Assembly: GCF_900088415.1 (NCBI RefSeq)
Contig: NZ_FLLQ01000002.1
Span: forward strand, 496,001 to 560,000
Direction: 5' to 3'
DNA length: 64,000 nucleotides
Source of the DNA: Vibrio mediterranei
GTDB lineage: Bacteria > Pseudomonadota > Gammaproteobacteria > Enterobacterales > Vibrionaceae
Both the position numbers and the translations under genes were made by a program. A model generated the notes under the pieces. That model was not told the origin of the DNA. It searched no databases and saw only the letters and a program-made list of their open reading frames with translations. Shown piece after piece: positions 48,310 to 58,047 of the stretch. How positions within the stretch are numbered: the first letter of the stretch is position 1; every line of letters starts with the position of its first letter.

Positions 48310-48412
48310 TACTTCCTCTGTCTGTCAGAACAAGCTATATCCGAGCTTGTTCAATGCCTGTCTGTTCTTCGTGATTTCATAGTGACGACAAAGGCAGACG
48401 TTGTAAACCCCC

Positions 48413-48446
48413 AAACAAAAAAACGCCGCAATTCTCATTGCGGCGT
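48413..48446 (-). terminator. Terminator between prmB and aroC
   Basis: ACGCCGCAAT (48423-48432) pairs perfectly with ATTGCGGCGT (48437-48446), loop TCTC, and on the minus strand seven T's follow. Confidence 0.9.
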
Positions 48447-48467
48447 CTTAAGTCATCTCGTTAACGA

Positions 48468-49400
48468 TCAATCTTTATAGATTGCAAATTCCTCAGCGTG
48501 GGCAACAAGCTGCTCTCGCGTCAGCATAAATACGCCGTGCCCACCGTTTTCGAATTCAATCCAAGTAAATGGAATATGAGGGTACTGTTCCATCATGTGA
48601 ACCATGGAGTTACCCACTTCACAAATAAGAATGCCGTTGTCAGTTAAGTAGTCTGGTGCATTAGAAAGAATACGACGCACCAATTTCAATCCATCTGTCC
48701 CTGCCGCAAGACCAAGCTCCGGCTCATGAGTAAACTCTTCTGGTAAAGAATTCATATCTTCTTCATCCACATATGGTGGATTTGAGACAATCAGGTTGTA
48801 TTTCTCTTTTGGCAGATCGCGGAACAAATCAGAGCGAATTGGGAACACTTGCTGCTCGAGGCCGTGGTCTTGAACGTTTTGTTCTGCAACTTCCAATGCA
48901 TCGGTAGAGATATCAATAGCGTCTACTTCGGCATCAGGGAATGCATGTGCACATGCAATCGCAATACAGCCACTGCCAGTGCAAAGGTCCATGATGCGTA
49001 CCGGCTCTTCACTTAACCATGGCTGGAACTGCGCCTCAATTAATTCGCCAATTGGAGAACGCGGCACTAATACGCGCTCATCAACGAAGAACTCTAAACC
49101 ACAGAACCACGCTTTGTTAGTCAAGTAAGCTGTTGGAGTGCGATCGTTGATACGCTTAATCACACGCTCAACAACGCGAAGACGCTCACTACTTGTTAAG
49201 CGTGAGTTCAAAACATGCGGTGGCACATCGATAGGTAAGTACAGCGTTGGCAGAATCAGCTGAACCGCTTCATCCCAAGCATTGTCAGTGCCGTGGCCGT
49301 AAAAAAGACCCGCTGCGTTGAAACGACTGACCGTCCAACGAATCAAATCTTGTAATGTGTGAAGCTCAGAAACGGCTTCTTCCACAAAAATCTTATCCAA
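48468..49400 (-). CDS. prmB: Ribosomal protein uL3 glutamine methyltransferase PrmB
   Basis: A 310-residue SAM-dependent enzyme that methylates a glutamine of ribosomal protein L3. The SAM-binding motif [13 protein letters not shown] (137-149) and the NPPY catalytic motif (207-210) are present, after an N-terminal helical domain ([22 protein letters not shown]). The start is a TTG at 49400: GGAGG lies five bases before it, and E. coli PrmB begins MDKIFV in the same place. The first in-frame ATG would cut off much of the protein. A second TTG four codons upstream lies on the ribosome site itself. The gene is divergent from smrB with only about 60 bases between starts. Confidence 0.95.
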   Translation of the reverse strand: MDKIFVEEAVSELHTLQDLIRWTVSRFNAAGLFYGHGTDNAWDEAVQLILPTLYLPIDVPPHVLNSRLTSSERLRVVERVIKRINDRTPTAYLTNKAWFCGLEFFVDERVLVPRSPIGELIEAQFQPWLSEEPVRIMDLCTGSGCIAIACAHAFPDAEVDAIDISTDALEVAEQNVQDHGLEQQVFPIRSDLFRDLPKEKYNLIVSNPPYVDEEDMNSLPEEFTHEPELGLAAGTDGLKLVRRILSNAPDYLTDNGILICEVGNSMVHMMEQYPHIPFTWIEFENGGHGVFMLTREQLVAHAEEFAIYKD

Positions 49401-49462
49401 AATTGCCTCCAAAAAGCGCTACAATACTGCTAATAACCTAATTTAATGAGTTGTTCCCATTA

Positions 49463-49993
49463 ATGAGCCAGAAAGACGACAATACCGATGATGATTTCGG
49501 TCTATTCCGGGACGCAGTACAAGGCGTAAAAAAGTTGCGACAGGATACCATAGTCCAGCAGCCAAACCGAAATAAGAAACAAAAAGAAGCGAAAAGAACC
49601 AATAGAGAAGCGAAAGACGCAGAGTTTTACTTCTCGGACGAGTTTGTTCCGCACTTAAGCGATGAAGGACCAACGCGCTATGCTCGCGATGATGTGTCTA
49701 CGTATGAAGTAAAGAGGTTACGTCGTGGTGTCTATGTACCTGATGTTTTCTTAGACATGCACGGCATGACACAACAAGAAGCAAAACGTGAATTAGGCGC
49801 AATGATTGCTCATTGCGTGAAAGAGAACATTCATTGTGCTTGCGTTATGCATGGCATCGGCAAGCACATTCTGAAACAAAAAGCGCCTCTTTGGTTGGCG
49901 CAGCATCCAGACGTAATGGCGTTTCACCAAGCACCACTCGAGTTTGGTGGTGATGGTGCTCTGTTGGTATTGCTTTCAATACCAGAAAAGTAA
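49463..49993 (+). CDS. smrB: Ribosome rescue factor SmrB
   Basis: A 176-residue Smr-domain endonuclease that cuts mRNA between collided ribosomes. The C-terminal Smr domain begins at VFLDMHGMTQQEAKRELG and contains the second motif VMHGIGKHILKQKAPLWL. The N-terminal region is charged and helical (DFGLFRDAVQGVKKLRQDT), the ribosome-docking arm. I chose ATG 49463 over a TTG four codons upstream because homologues start with this methionine; neither has a good ribosome site. It is divergent from prmB and convergent with sixA, as in E. coli. Confidence 0.93.
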   Translation: MSQKDDNTDDDFGLFRDAVQGVKKLRQDTIVQQPNRNKKQKEAKRTNREAKDAEFYFSDEFVPHLSDEGPTRYARDDVSTYEVKRLRRGVYVPDVFLDMHGMTQQEAKRELGAMIAHCVKENIHCACVMHGIGKHILKQKAPLWLAQHPDVMAFHQAPLEFGGDGALLVLLSIPEK

Positions 49994-49997
49994 CGCC

Positions 49998-50462
49998 CTA
50001 AGGGTGAATGTGCCAGAGCACTTCGCCCTGCCTTCTCTCCACATCATACTCAATGCACACTAAGCCTGATGTTGGAAACATTGGTGCACTGATATCACCG
50101 ACAAACTCGGCAGTTAGGTAACCAACCAACGGCAAGTGCGATACCAGCAAAATTGACTCTAGATTTTCTAACTCAGCAATAGCTGACACATACTCAACCA
50201 CGTCTTCCGCTTGACCATAAGGCGTAATATCGTCAGAGGTCACCACATCGTTACTACTAAACTCGCTACTAATTGCAGCCCAAGTTTGTTGTGCTCTCAG
50301 GTATGGGCTGACCAGCACTTTGTCAAACTCCGAGTAACCTTGCTGTTTGCAAGCTCTCGCAACGATTACCGAGCATTCTTTACCGTGAGATGTCAGAGCT
50401 CGCTCTTCGTCGCTAGGTGCGTAATGGACGGCCTCGCCATGGCGCATTATAAAAACTTTCAT
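49998..50462 (-). CDS. sixA: Phosphohistidine phosphatase SixA
   Basis: A 154-residue phosphatase of the histidine phosphatase superfamily. The catalytic RHGE motif is at residues 7-10, the second arginine in SPYLRAQQTW, and the second histidine in VSHLPLVGYL. In E. coli, SixA removes phosphate from PtsO (NPr) and was first linked to ArcB. It lies between smrB and the fadJ side in the conserved cluster, here with an M16 peptidase gene inserted between it and fadJ. The stop codon is four bases from that of smrB. Confidence 0.93.
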   Translation of the reverse strand: MKVFIMRHGEAVHYAPSDEERALTSHGKECSVIVARACKQQGYSEFDKVLVSPYLRAQQTWAAISSEFSSNDVVTSDDITPYGQAEDVVEYVSAIAELENLESILLVSHLPLVGYLTAEFVGDISAPMFPTSGLVCIEYDVERRQGEVLWHIHP

Positions 50463-50657
50463 ATGTTTACCTGTTTCTACTGATGGTTAACTTCATCGTT
50501 CCATCGATACAGAGCTATACTTATTTAAAAAAATTAATTATATCAATTCACTTGCTAAAGGCTTCGACTTTCTTAACAATTTAATAAGTAGTCTAAAAAT
50601 ATTTGTAACTTTGTTTTTGCGTGTCTCTTATTTAACGTCATAATTATTTTACTTAAG

Positions 50658-50684
50658 TATTGGTAAACCCTGTTAGTACCAATA
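50658..50684. repeat. Perfect 8-bp inverted repeat upstream of the peptidase gene
   Basis: TATTGGTA (50658-50665) and TACCAATA (50677-50684) are separated by 11 bases, 72 bases before the GTG start. It could be an operator or hairpin. The arms recall HapR/LuxR half-sites, but the spacer is too long for the known master-regulator site. The rest of the 290-base gap is AT-rich and shows nothing else. Confidence 0.5.
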
Positions 50685-50755
50685 GTGAGACATTGCTTTT
50701 GTTGCCAGGTGCTTGGTTGAGCTGTCCAAGCTTCCGCTTAATCTGGAGAAGATAA

Positions 50756-53539
50756 GTGCATCTAAGTCCTAATGATAGTCGCTCCTATCGCTACCTTACT
50801 CTCAACAATGAGCTAAGAGTGCTGCTTATTCAAGATATGCAGGCTCAAAAATCGGCTGCCGCTCTGGCCGTTAATGTCGGTCATTTTGACGATCCTGATG
50901 ATCGTGAAGGGCTCGCTCATTACCTGGAGCATATGCTGTTTCTCGGCACAGACAAATACCCCAAAGTTGGTGAATTCCAGTCTTTTATTAGCCAACATGG
51001 TGGCTCAAATAATGCGTGGACAGGCACTGAGCACTCGTGCTTTTTCTTCGATATTTATCCAAACGCTTTTGAAAAAGGTCTCGACCGTTTCAGCCAGTTT
51101 TTTTCTGCCCCTCTTTTTAATGAGGAAGCGCTCGACAAAGAGCGTCAAGCGGTAGATTCAGAGTACAAACTAAAGCTGAATGAAGATGGACGACGTTTGT
51201 ATCAGGTCCAAAAAGAGACCATTAACCAAGCTCACCCATTTTCTAAATTTTCCGTCGGAAATATCGACACGCTGAGTGATCGGAATGGGCAAAGTATTCG
51301 CGAAGAAATTGTTCGTTTTCATAAAGAACAATACTCTGCTGACCTTATGACATTAGCACTCATAGGCCCTCATGAACTTGATGAGCTCGAGCAATGGGCT
51401 ACCAGCAAGTTTAGCGATGTGGGCAATAATCAATTACACGGCAAAGTAGTTGATGTCCCTTTTACGACGAAAGAACATACCGAAGTTCTAATTCAAGTAG
51501 AACCTATTAAAGAGATCCGCAAGCTGATTCTCTCTTTCCCATTACCTGCCACGAATCAGCATTATCACCAAAAGCCAATGTCATACTTCGCCAACTTACT
51601 CGGCTACGAAGGTCAAGGCAGCTTAATGCTTTATCTTAAAAACAAAGGGTGGATTACCTCGCTATCTGCTGGTGGTGGAGCGTCGGGCAGTAACTTTCGC
51701 GAATTCAGTGTCAGCGTCTCTTTAACACCTGTTGGCTTAGAGCATGTTGATGAGATCATCCAAGCCGTTTTCCAGTTTACCGCGCTAATAAAGTCTGACG
51801 GCATGGATGAATGGCGCTACGATGAAAAAAGGGCTGTCACCGAATCAGCGTTCCAATTTCAAGAACCTGCACGCCCATTAGATCTCGTTAGCCACCTTGT
51901 AATGAACATGCAAAACTATTTGCCAGAGGATATTGTCTACGGCGACTATAAAATGTCTGGTTATGATGAAGAGCTATTGAAGCTATATGGTTCCTATCTC
52001 ACCACAGACAATTTGAAAGCAACCTTAGTCGCTAAAGAGCAACATTACGACCAACAAGCGAAGTGGTATTTTACGCCCTATTCTGTAACGCGTTTTACTG
52101 ACGAACAGATAGCATTCTTTAATCAGTTGCCTGCGTTTTCTGAGCTTCCATTTGGATTGCCAGAGAAAAATCCATTTATTAACTACGATTTAAAGACCTA
52201 CCCTGTTGAGTCCAATGGAGAGCACCCTGAGCTAATTGAAGACCTTGACGGCTTTAGGCTGTGGCACCTACAAGACGATAAATTCAACGTCCCAAAAGGC
52301 GTAGTGTTTATTGCTATCGATAGTCCTCATTCTGTCAATTCACCCAAGAACATTGTCAAGACTCGCTTATGCGTTGAAATGTTCCTCGACTCATTGTCTG
52401 AAGAAACTTACCCCGCTGAAGTGGCTGGTCTTGGGTATGACATGTATGCACACCAAGGTGGTGTCACGCTGTCCATCTCAGGATTCAGTAAAAAACAGCC
52501 TCAGCTACTGGAAATGATTCTTAAGCGATTCGCGTCTAGAGAGTTTAATCCTGCCCGATTCGAAAGCATCAAATCGCAACTATTGAGAAGCTGGCGCAAC
52601 ACGGCCAAAGATCGTCCTATTTCACAGTTATTCAATGCGATGACCGGGATATTGCAACCAAACAACCCGCCTTATCCGGTGCTAATCGAAGCTCTTGAGT
52701 CTATCGAGGTGGACGAGCTACCTAACTTCGTTCAGTCTATTTTGTCCGAGCTGCATATTGAGATGTTTGTCTACGGTGATTGGCATCGCCAAGGCGCACT
52801 CGATATCGCCACTACTTTGAAAGATGCCCTTAGACTGAATAATCAAAAATACGAAGAAAGCCTGCGTCCTTTGGTCATGCTTGGGGAGAATGGCAGTTTC
52901 CAAAAAGAAGTATTCTGCGACCAAGATGACTCTGCCATCGTGGTTTACTATCAGTGTGAAGATATTGAACCAAGAAGCATTGCGCTGTACTCGTTGGCGA
53001 ACCACCTGATGTCCGCCACCTTCTTTCATGAGATTCGTACCAAGCAGCAGCTCGGCTATATGGTTGGCACTGGTAATATGCCGCTTAACCGTCATCCTGG
53101 TATTGTATTGTATGTCCAATCGCCAAATGCAGCGCCCAACGATTTGATTCGCTCAATCGACGAATTTCTTAACGCCTTCTATATGGTGTTACTAGAACTT
53201 AATGATTACCAGTGGCATAGCAGTAAGAAAGGTCTTTGGAATCAAATCTCAACCCCTGATACAACTTTACGAGGACGAGCTCAGCGACTATGGATTGCTA
53301 TTGGCAACAAAGACACTGAGTTTAACCAGCGAGAGAAGGTGCTAGCTGAACTTAAGTCACTTACAAGGGCGGATATGATTCGCTTTGTTGTGAATGAGCT
53401 AAAACCCAGAACCGCCAATCGACTGATCATGCACAGCCAAGGTAAAGCGCATATTAACGCGCCACGTTTGGACCTAGGTTTAGAGATAGGCTCAATTGAA
53501 GAGTTTCAATTAAGGCCGAAGGATACGGATTTAGGATAA
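50756..53539 (+). CDS. Insulinase-family (M16A) metallopeptidase
   Basis: A 927-residue zinc peptidase like E. coli protease III and insulin-degrading enzyme. The inverted zinc motif H55-Y-L-E58-H59 is present in GLAHYLEHMLFLGTDKYP, and the distal zinc ligand is probably E136 in RQAVDSEYKL. All four M16 domains seem present, with the C-terminal TKQQLGYMV block. Unlike protease III it has no signal peptide (MHLSPNDSRSYRYL), so it should be cytoplasmic, where it would degrade peptides. The start is GTG, supported by GGAG seven bases upstream. It lies within the sixA-fadJ interval that is empty in E. coli. Confidence 0.93.
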   Translation: MHLSPNDSRSYRYLTLNNELRVLLIQDMQAQKSAAALAVNVGHFDDPDDREGLAHYLEHMLFLGTDKYPKVGEFQSFISQHGGSNNAWTGTEHSCFFFDIYPNAFEKGLDRFSQFFSAPLFNEEALDKERQAVDSEYKLKLNEDGRRLYQVQKETINQAHPFSKFSVGNIDTLSDRNGQSIREEIVRFHKEQYSADLMTLALIGPHELDELEQWATSKFSDVGNNQLHGKVVDVPFTTKEHTEVLIQVEPIKEIRKLILSFPLPATNQHYHQKPMSYFANLLGYEGQGSLMLYLKNKGWITSLSAGGGASGSNFREFSVSVSLTPVGLEHVDEIIQAVFQFTALIKSDGMDEWRYDEKRAVTESAFQFQEPARPLDLVSHLVMNMQNYLPEDIVYGDYKMSGYDEELLKLYGSYLTTDNLKATLVAKEQHYDQQAKWYFTPYSVTRFTDEQIAFFNQLPAFSELPFGLPEKNPFINYDLKTYPVESNGEHPELIEDLDGFRLWHLQDDKFNVPKGVVFIAIDSPHSVNSPKNIVKTRLCVEMFLDSLSEETYPAEVAGLGYDMYAHQGGVTLSISGFSKKQPQLLEMILKRFASREFNPARFESIKSQLLRSWRNTAKDRPISQLFNAMTGILQPNNPPYPVLIEALESIEVDELPNFVQSILSELHIEMFVYGDWHRQGALDIATTLKDALRLNNQKYEESLRPLVMLGENGSFQKEVFCDQDDSAIVVYYQCEDIEPRSIALYSLANHLMSATFFHEIRTKQQLGYMVGTGNMPLNRHPGIVLYVQSPNAAPNDLIRSIDEFLNAFYMVLLELNDYQWHSSKKGLWNQISTPDTTLRGRAQRLWIAIGNKDTEFNQREKVLAELKSLTRADMIRFVVNELKPRTANRLIMHSQGKAHINAPRLDLGLEIGSIEEFQLRPKDTDLG

Positions 53540-53540
53540 T

Positions 53541-53573
53541 AAAAAACCCCTCATTTGAGGGGTTTTCTTTTTT
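53541..53573. terminator. Bidirectional terminator between the peptidase gene and fadJ
   Basis: AAAACCCCTC (53543-53552) pairs with GAGGGGTTTT (53557-53566), loop ATTT, with more T's after. It lies between convergent genes. Confidence 0.92.
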
Positions 53574-53578
53574 AACGC

Positions 53579-55696
53579 TTATTTATAGAAGGTTTCGTCA
53601 AGTCCAGCTCGGGTTAACAAGCCATCACATGGTGCAAAGCGGTCACCGTATTTCTCTGCGTGCTGGTTCATCAACTCAACGACTTTCTTAATTCCAATCG
53701 TATCCATATAGCGGAAAGGACCACCTAAGAATGGTGGGAAACCAATACCGAAGATCGCACCAATGTCACCATCACGTGGACTGCGAATAATGCCTTCGTC
53801 CAAGCAGCGCACTGCTTCATTCAACATAGGTAAAGCACAGCGAATAGCGATATCTTTCTCAGACATCTTAGCTTCAGGTTTCAGGCCAAGAACGCTGTAC
53901 ACCGAACTGTCCACCGACTTCTTCTTACCTTTATAGGTATAGAAACCTTTACCTGTTTTTCTGCCTTTACGACCATCGTTTAATAGTTTGTCGAAAACAT
54001 CTGGGCCTTGGAATCGCTCGCCTAGCTCAGCGACTAGAATCGGCATGATCTTAGCGCCAATATCAACACCTACTTCATCTAACAGTGTGATAGGACCCAC
54101 AGGGAAACCAAAGTCCAACAAAGCGTTATCAAGCGCTTCAATCGGCTCGTTTGATAGTAGGACGTTTGCCGCTTCATTCATGTAAGGCGCAAGAATACGG
54201 TTTACGTAGAAGCCTGCTTGGTCTTTAACGACAATCGGTGTTTTACCTTGCTTTCTGGCAAACTTAACCATAGTCGCGATAGTTTCATCCGATGTACCTT
54301 CATGCGGAATCACTTCCACCAACGGCATTTTATCGGCTGGACTAAAGTAATGCAGACCAACCACATTTTCTGGACGTTCCGCTTTTTCAGCAATCTGCGC
54401 GATAGGAATGGATGAAGTATTGGTAGCAAAAATGGTTTCTGGTTTAGCGTTGGTCTCGACGTCATTCACCATCTGTTGTTTCAACGACAGATCTTCAAAT
54501 ACCGCTTCGACCACAACATCGGCCTTGGCAAAACCAGTAAAGTCTGTGCCGCCAGCCATTTGCAACATTTGCGCTTGTAGATCCGCTTTAGAGATAATGC
54601 GACGCTTACGCTTTTTCTCTAACAACTTAAAGTTGTAGTTAAGCGCATTCACAATGCCTTCATTAGCAACATCTTTAATGCGAACTGGCACTTTCGCTTT
54701 GCATACGGTGACGTGAGTAATACCCGCCCCCATTAAGCCACCGCCCAGTACCACAGCGTTGTCGACGGCTTTAGGTTGTGCGTCACTACCAAATTCTTTC
54801 TTCATCTCTGTGGTAGCGAAGAAAATAGAACGTAATGCTTTAGATTCTGAAGTCATCACTAATTCGCCAAAGCGTTTAGCTTCATTCTCCAGCCCTTTCT
54901 TCATGCCTTTTTCGAGACCATAGCGAATCACATCTAAAATGGCATCGGCCGCAGGATAGTTGCCGCGTGTTTTTTCGTTGGTCTTCTTCGCTGCTTGGTC
55001 AAAGATAACTTTACGACCAAGACCGGTACCTGACATCAACACTTCTTTCTTGGTGAGCTTTTTCGCTTTGCGCTTTTTGCCCTTATCTAAGAAATCTTTC
55101 GCTACGTCCAACAAAATAGTGTGCGGCACGCTTGCATCGACAACACCAAGTTTCTTCGCCTTTTTGGCTCGAAGTTGCTTACCAGTAAGAATAAGGTCAA
55201 GAGAAGGCAGTAGCCCAATAAGTCTCGGTAATCGCTGTGTGCCACCAGAGCCAGGAAGCAGACCGAGCTGAACTTCAGGTAGTCCTAGCTTAGTAATACC
55301 TGAATCACTACATACTCGGTAATCACAGGCAAGTGCGAGCTCTAGACCACCGCCCAAGCAGGGGCCGTGAATCGCAGCGACAACAGGGAATGGGAGATCG
55401 GAAAGCTGCTGAAACATCTCTTGCCCTTTTGCAGCTAACGCTTGTGCTTCTTCTGCAGATGTACATGCATCAAGCATTCTCACATCTGCTCCGGCAATAA
55501 AGTTATCCGATTTCAATGAGTGGACAATCAACCCTTTAAGTGCCGATTTTTTCTCTTCAAGCTCAGAAAAAACTTGTGCCATTTCATCGGCAAACGCAGC
55601 TTGAAGGGTATTCATTTTCTCACCTGGAACATCTATTCCAAGCCATGCAATGTTCTGCTCATCAACATTAAGATGAAAGGCTTTTTGCTCGCTCAT
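53579..55696 (-). CDS. fadJ: Fatty-acid oxidation complex alpha subunit FadJ
   Basis: A 705-residue trifunctional enzyme (enoyl-CoA hydratase, 3-hydroxyacyl-CoA dehydrogenase and epimerase). The N-terminal crotonase part has [18 protein letters not shown] and [21 protein letters not shown] with the acidic catalytic residues. The dehydrogenase part starts at [15 protein letters not shown], then [17 protein letters not shown] with its catalytic histidine. The ATG overlaps the fadI stop by one base (TAATG), so the two subunits are coupled. Compared with FadB the sequence and partner gene point to FadJ. The operon is likely repressed by FadR through the site at 57033. Confidence 0.95.
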   Translation of the reverse strand: MSEQKAFHLNVDEQNIAWLGIDVPGEKMNTLQAAFADEMAQVFSELEEKKSALKGLIVHSLKSDNFIAGADVRMLDACTSAEEAQALAAKGQEMFQQLSDLPFPVVAAIHGPCLGGGLELALACDYRVCSDSGITKLGLPEVQLGLLPGSGGTQRLPRLIGLLPSLDLILTGKQLRAKKAKKLGVVDASVPHTILLDVAKDFLDKGKKRKAKKLTKKEVLMSGTGLGRKVIFDQAAKKTNEKTRGNYPAADAILDVIRYGLEKGMKKGLENEAKRFGELVMTSESKALRSIFFATTEMKKEFGSDAQPKAVDNAVVLGGGLMGAGITHVTVCKAKVPVRIKDVANEGIVNALNYNFKLLEKKRKRRIISKADLQAQMLQMAGGTDFTGFAKADVVVEAVFEDLSLKQQMVNDVETNAKPETIFATNTSSIPIAQIAEKAERPENVVGLHYFSPADKMPLVEVIPHEGTSDETIATMVKFARKQGKTPIVVKDQAGFYVNRILAPYMNEAANVLLSNEPIEALDNALLDFGFPVGPITLLDEVGVDIGAKIMPILVAELGERFQGPDVFDKLLNDGRKGRKTGKGFYTYKGKKKSVDSSVYSVLGLKPEAKMSEKDIAIRCALPMLNEAVRCLDEGIIRSPRDGDIGAIFGIGFPPFLGGPFRYMDTIGIKKVVELMNQHAEKYGDRFAPCDGLLTRAGLDETFYK

Positions 55697-57018
55697 TATT
55701 CTACCTCCAGAATCATTGCCGCACCTAAACCACCAGCCGCACAGGCGGTGTTAAGCGCTAATCCACCACCGCGACGCTTAAGCTCGTTCAGTGTTTGCGT
55801 AATCATTCGTGCACCAGTGGCTGCGAATGGGTGGCCATAGGCAAGTGAACCACCAAGTACGTTGAATTTCTCCATATCAATTTCGCCAATTGCACTCGAA
55901 CGGCCAAGCTTTTCTTTAGCAAATGACTCGCTTGCAAACATCTTGACGTTAGAAAGTGCTTGGGCAGCGAAGGCTTCATGCATGTCGATAAGCGTTAAAT
56001 CTGATAACGAGATTCCAGCGCGATTTAGTGCCATAGGTGTCGCATAAGATGGCCCCATCAGCATATCTTCACGAACGCCAATAGCAGAGAACGCATAAGA
56101 GCGGATATAGCCTTTGATTTCTAAACCCAGCTCTTTAGCTCGACCTTCACGCATCAACATAATAGCTGCAGCACCATCGGTCAGCGGCGTACTGTTAGCC
56201 GCAGTTACGGTGCCATATTGGCGATCGAATGCTGGACGAAGCTTACTATAGCTAGCAAGCTCTGAGTCATGACGGATGTTGTTATCTTGATCTAGGCTCT
56301 TCTTATATGGTTCAGGGAAGGCCGTCATTACCTCATCACGCACTTTGCCTTCTTTCCAAGCCTGCGATGCAAGGGAGTGAGAGCGATGTGCTAATTCATC
56401 TTGTTCAAGGCGAGTAATTCCATGAGATTTCGCCATTTGCTCAGCCGTTTGTCCCATAGATAAACCAGTCGAATACTCAGCGACCGCAGGTGGCACAGGC
56501 ATAAGGTCCTTGAAAGACAACTTCTTAAGAATGCTAAGTTTTTGGCCGACTGTTTTGGTTTTACTCAAAGCAAGTAGGTTCGCCGCCAGTTTTTTAGAAA
56601 CCCCAATAGGTAAAACAGAAGATGAATCGGCACCACCAGCAATCCCAACATCAATGGTGCCAGCCATAATACTTTCGCAGACATTGGCAGCAGCTTGGAA
56701 ACTAGTCGCACAAGCTCTTGTCACACTATAAGCGTCAGTATGAATGTTCATGCCTGTGCCAAGAACAATTTCTCGTGCAATGTTAGGGGCTTCTGGCATC
56801 TGAACAACCTGACCAAATACCACTTGGTCAATTAACTTAGGGTCGATATCGGTACGTGCCATCATTTCGGCAACGACCATCTTTCCTAGGTCAACAGCGG
56901 GTACTTGGCTAAATTCGGTGCTTTGGCGCGCAAAAGGGGTGCGCAACCCTGCAACTACAGCGATACGTTCGCCGTTACGGGTGGTGAGATCGATTTTCCC
57001 CACTTCCTTACTGCTCAT
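55696..57018 (-). CDS. fadI: 3-ketoacyl-CoA thiolase FadI
   Basis: A 440-residue thiolase that cuts 3-ketoacyl-CoA to acetyl-CoA and a shortened acyl-CoA. The nucleophile is C103 in [11 protein letters not shown], the [11 protein letters not shown] motif carries the catalytic histidine, and the second cysteine is in [11 protein letters not shown]. Its length and opening are FadI-like rather than FadA-like. AAGGAGA lies four to five bases before the ATG. It leads a two-gene operon with fadJ. A FadR-like operator lies 15-31 bases before the start codon. Confidence 0.96.
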   Translation of the reverse strand: MSSKEVGKIDLTTRNGERIAVVAGLRTPFARQSTEFSQVPAVDLGKMVVAEMMARTDIDPKLIDQVVFGQVVQMPEAPNIAREIVLGTGMNIHTDAYSVTRACATSFQAAANVCESIMAGTIDVGIAGGADSSSVLPIGVSKKLAANLLALSKTKTVGQKLSILKKLSFKDLMPVPPAVAEYSTGLSMGQTAEQMAKSHGITRLEQDELAHRSHSLASQAWKEGKVRDEVMTAFPEPYKKSLDQDNNIRHDSELASYSKLRPAFDRQYGTVTAANSTPLTDGAAAIMLMREGRAKELGLEIKGYIRSYAFSAIGVREDMLMGPSYATPMALNRAGISLSDLTLIDMHEAFAAQALSNVKMFASESFAKEKLGRSSAIGEIDMEKFNVLGGSLAYGHPFAATGARMITQTLNELKRRGGGLALNTACAAGGLGAAMILEVE

Positions 57019-57032
57019 AATTTCTCCTTCCT

Positions 57033-57049
57033 AAGAGGTCTGACCACAA
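57033..57049. promoter_or_regulatory. Predicted FadR operator of fadIJ
   Basis: Read on the minus strand the 17 bases are TTGTGGTCAGACCTCTT. The core TGGTCAGACC matches the FadR consensus (TGGTCNGACC) fully. A -10-like TACAAT lies just upstream (57056-57051), so the site covers the start of transcription, as expected for repression. Confidence 0.75.
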
Positions 57050-57498
57050 CATTGTAACGAAGATGTTAAGAATTTAAAACAGTCGTTTAATAAAACTTGA
57101 TGGATTTATTGAATAACGTGATATGGTCGACCAAAATGGAATATGAGAATGACGCAAGCTAAGCGACAATAGGAACAGTGAAAACAAGAAGATAGATTCT
57201 ACGAGCAAAAAAAAACCACACAGTAAATTGTGTGGTTGGAATCTATAAAGCAATTAACTTGCGCCAATTGAAAATAATCAGTTTCCTGATTAGGAGAAAG
57301 TAAAGTCAGCCTTCAAAAGGAAGTGTCATCTTGCTCAACATGTTAGTCCCGAAAGACCAACGAGATGACAAGGGTTAATATAACCGCTCCTCAGGTCTTA
57401 ATTTTGAACTAGATCAATTTTGAGTGACTTTGCCATCAATCCAGGGAAAAAAACACGAATCACAGAGCAAAATGGGGACTCCTGTGGCATTTATTAAA
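57050..57498. other. fadI-sigma factor divergent gap
   Basis: This 450-base gap contains the fadIJ promoter (about 57050-57130), the candidate minus-strand sRNA (57207-57370) and the promoter of the sigma gene (upstream of 57472). No open frame in it is convincing. Confidence 0.5.
57207..57370 (-). ncRNA. Candidate small RNA ending in a strong terminator
   Basis: On the minus strand, AACCACACA and TGTGTGGTT (57237-57229 and 57222-57214) form a perfect 9-bp stem followed by nine T's. No gene ends before this terminator, because both flanking genes read away from it. Upstream lie TAATCAG-GAAA-CTGATTA (57292-57275), a 7-bp stem with a GNRA tetraloop only on this strand; a small CTTC/GAAG hairpin (57323-57311); and TGTCATCT/AGATGACA (57370-57324) closing a longer stem. 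A -10-like TATATT (57382-57377) would start RNA near 57370, right at the first stem; the -35 is poor. Length would be about 165 nt. I cannot match it to a named sRNA. Confidence 0.55.
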
Positions 57499-58047
57499 AT
57501 GTTTGGAAAGAAATCTTCGAGTGGTCCGGTCAACTCGAATATGGACAAACAAAGAAAATACGAAGCACTGGTTCGTGCTTATCATAGAGATTTGTATCGA
57601 TACGCTTATTGGTTGTGCAAAGATAAGCCGGTCGCCGAAGATCTCGTACAAGAAACTTGCTTGCGAGCATGGAAGTCTCTGGATAGCCTCCAAGACGAAA
57701 AAGCCGCGAAGTCATGGCTTATCACGATTCTACGTAGAGAGAATGCTCGACGTTTTGAACGTAAGCAATTTGATCTCGTGGATATTGATGATTACGGCAA
57801 TGATGCAAAGGTTTCTGATGATCCGCACCATCAGCAGGAATGGCTTCAAGCACAAATTATGAAACTCGATGTTGAGTATCGCGAACCCCTCTTTCTACAA
57901 GTCGTTGGTGGCTTTAGTGGCGAAGAGATCGGCTCGATTCTCGACCTTAACAAAAACACTGTAATGACTCGATTATTTAGAGCACGTAACCAGCTCAAGG
58001 AAATGTTGGAGTCTGCGGATTCACCTAGGGGGCAACACAATGGATGA
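57499..58047 (+). CDS. ECF-type RNA polymerase sigma factor
   Basis: A sigma-70 family factor of about 182 residues. Region 2 is YEALVRAYHRDLYRYAYWLC with AEDLVQETCLRAWKSLDSL, and region 4 is EEIGSILDLNKNTVMTRLFRARNQL. There is no region 1 or 3, so it is extracytoplasmic-function type. The start is unsure: ATG 57499 (MFGKK) is my choice because the sequence looks conserved from there, but ATG 57472 with a weak AGAG, or ATG 57541, are possible. The stop overlaps the start of the next gene by eight bases (ATGGATGA), typical for a sigma/anti-sigma pair. The signal it answers is unknown. Confidence 0.88.
   Translation: MFGKKSSSGPVNSNMDKQRKYEALVRAYHRDLYRYAYWLCKDKPVAEDLVQETCLRAWKSLDSLQDEKAAKSWLITILRRENARRFERKQFDLVDIDDYGNDAKVSDDPHHQQEWLQAQIMKLDVEYREPLFLQVVGGFSGEEIGSILDLNKNTVMTRLFRARNQLKEMLESADSPRGQHNG

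Noticed and set aside
50658..50684. Quorum-sensing HapR/LuxR master-regulator site
   Set aside because: The arms resemble the half-sites but the 11-base spacer is far longer than in the known 20-22-base palindrome.
57207..57370. CsrB-type sponge RNA
   Set aside because: The candidate RNA has only one or two GGA motifs, far fewer than the many repeated GGA loops of CsrB-family RNAs.
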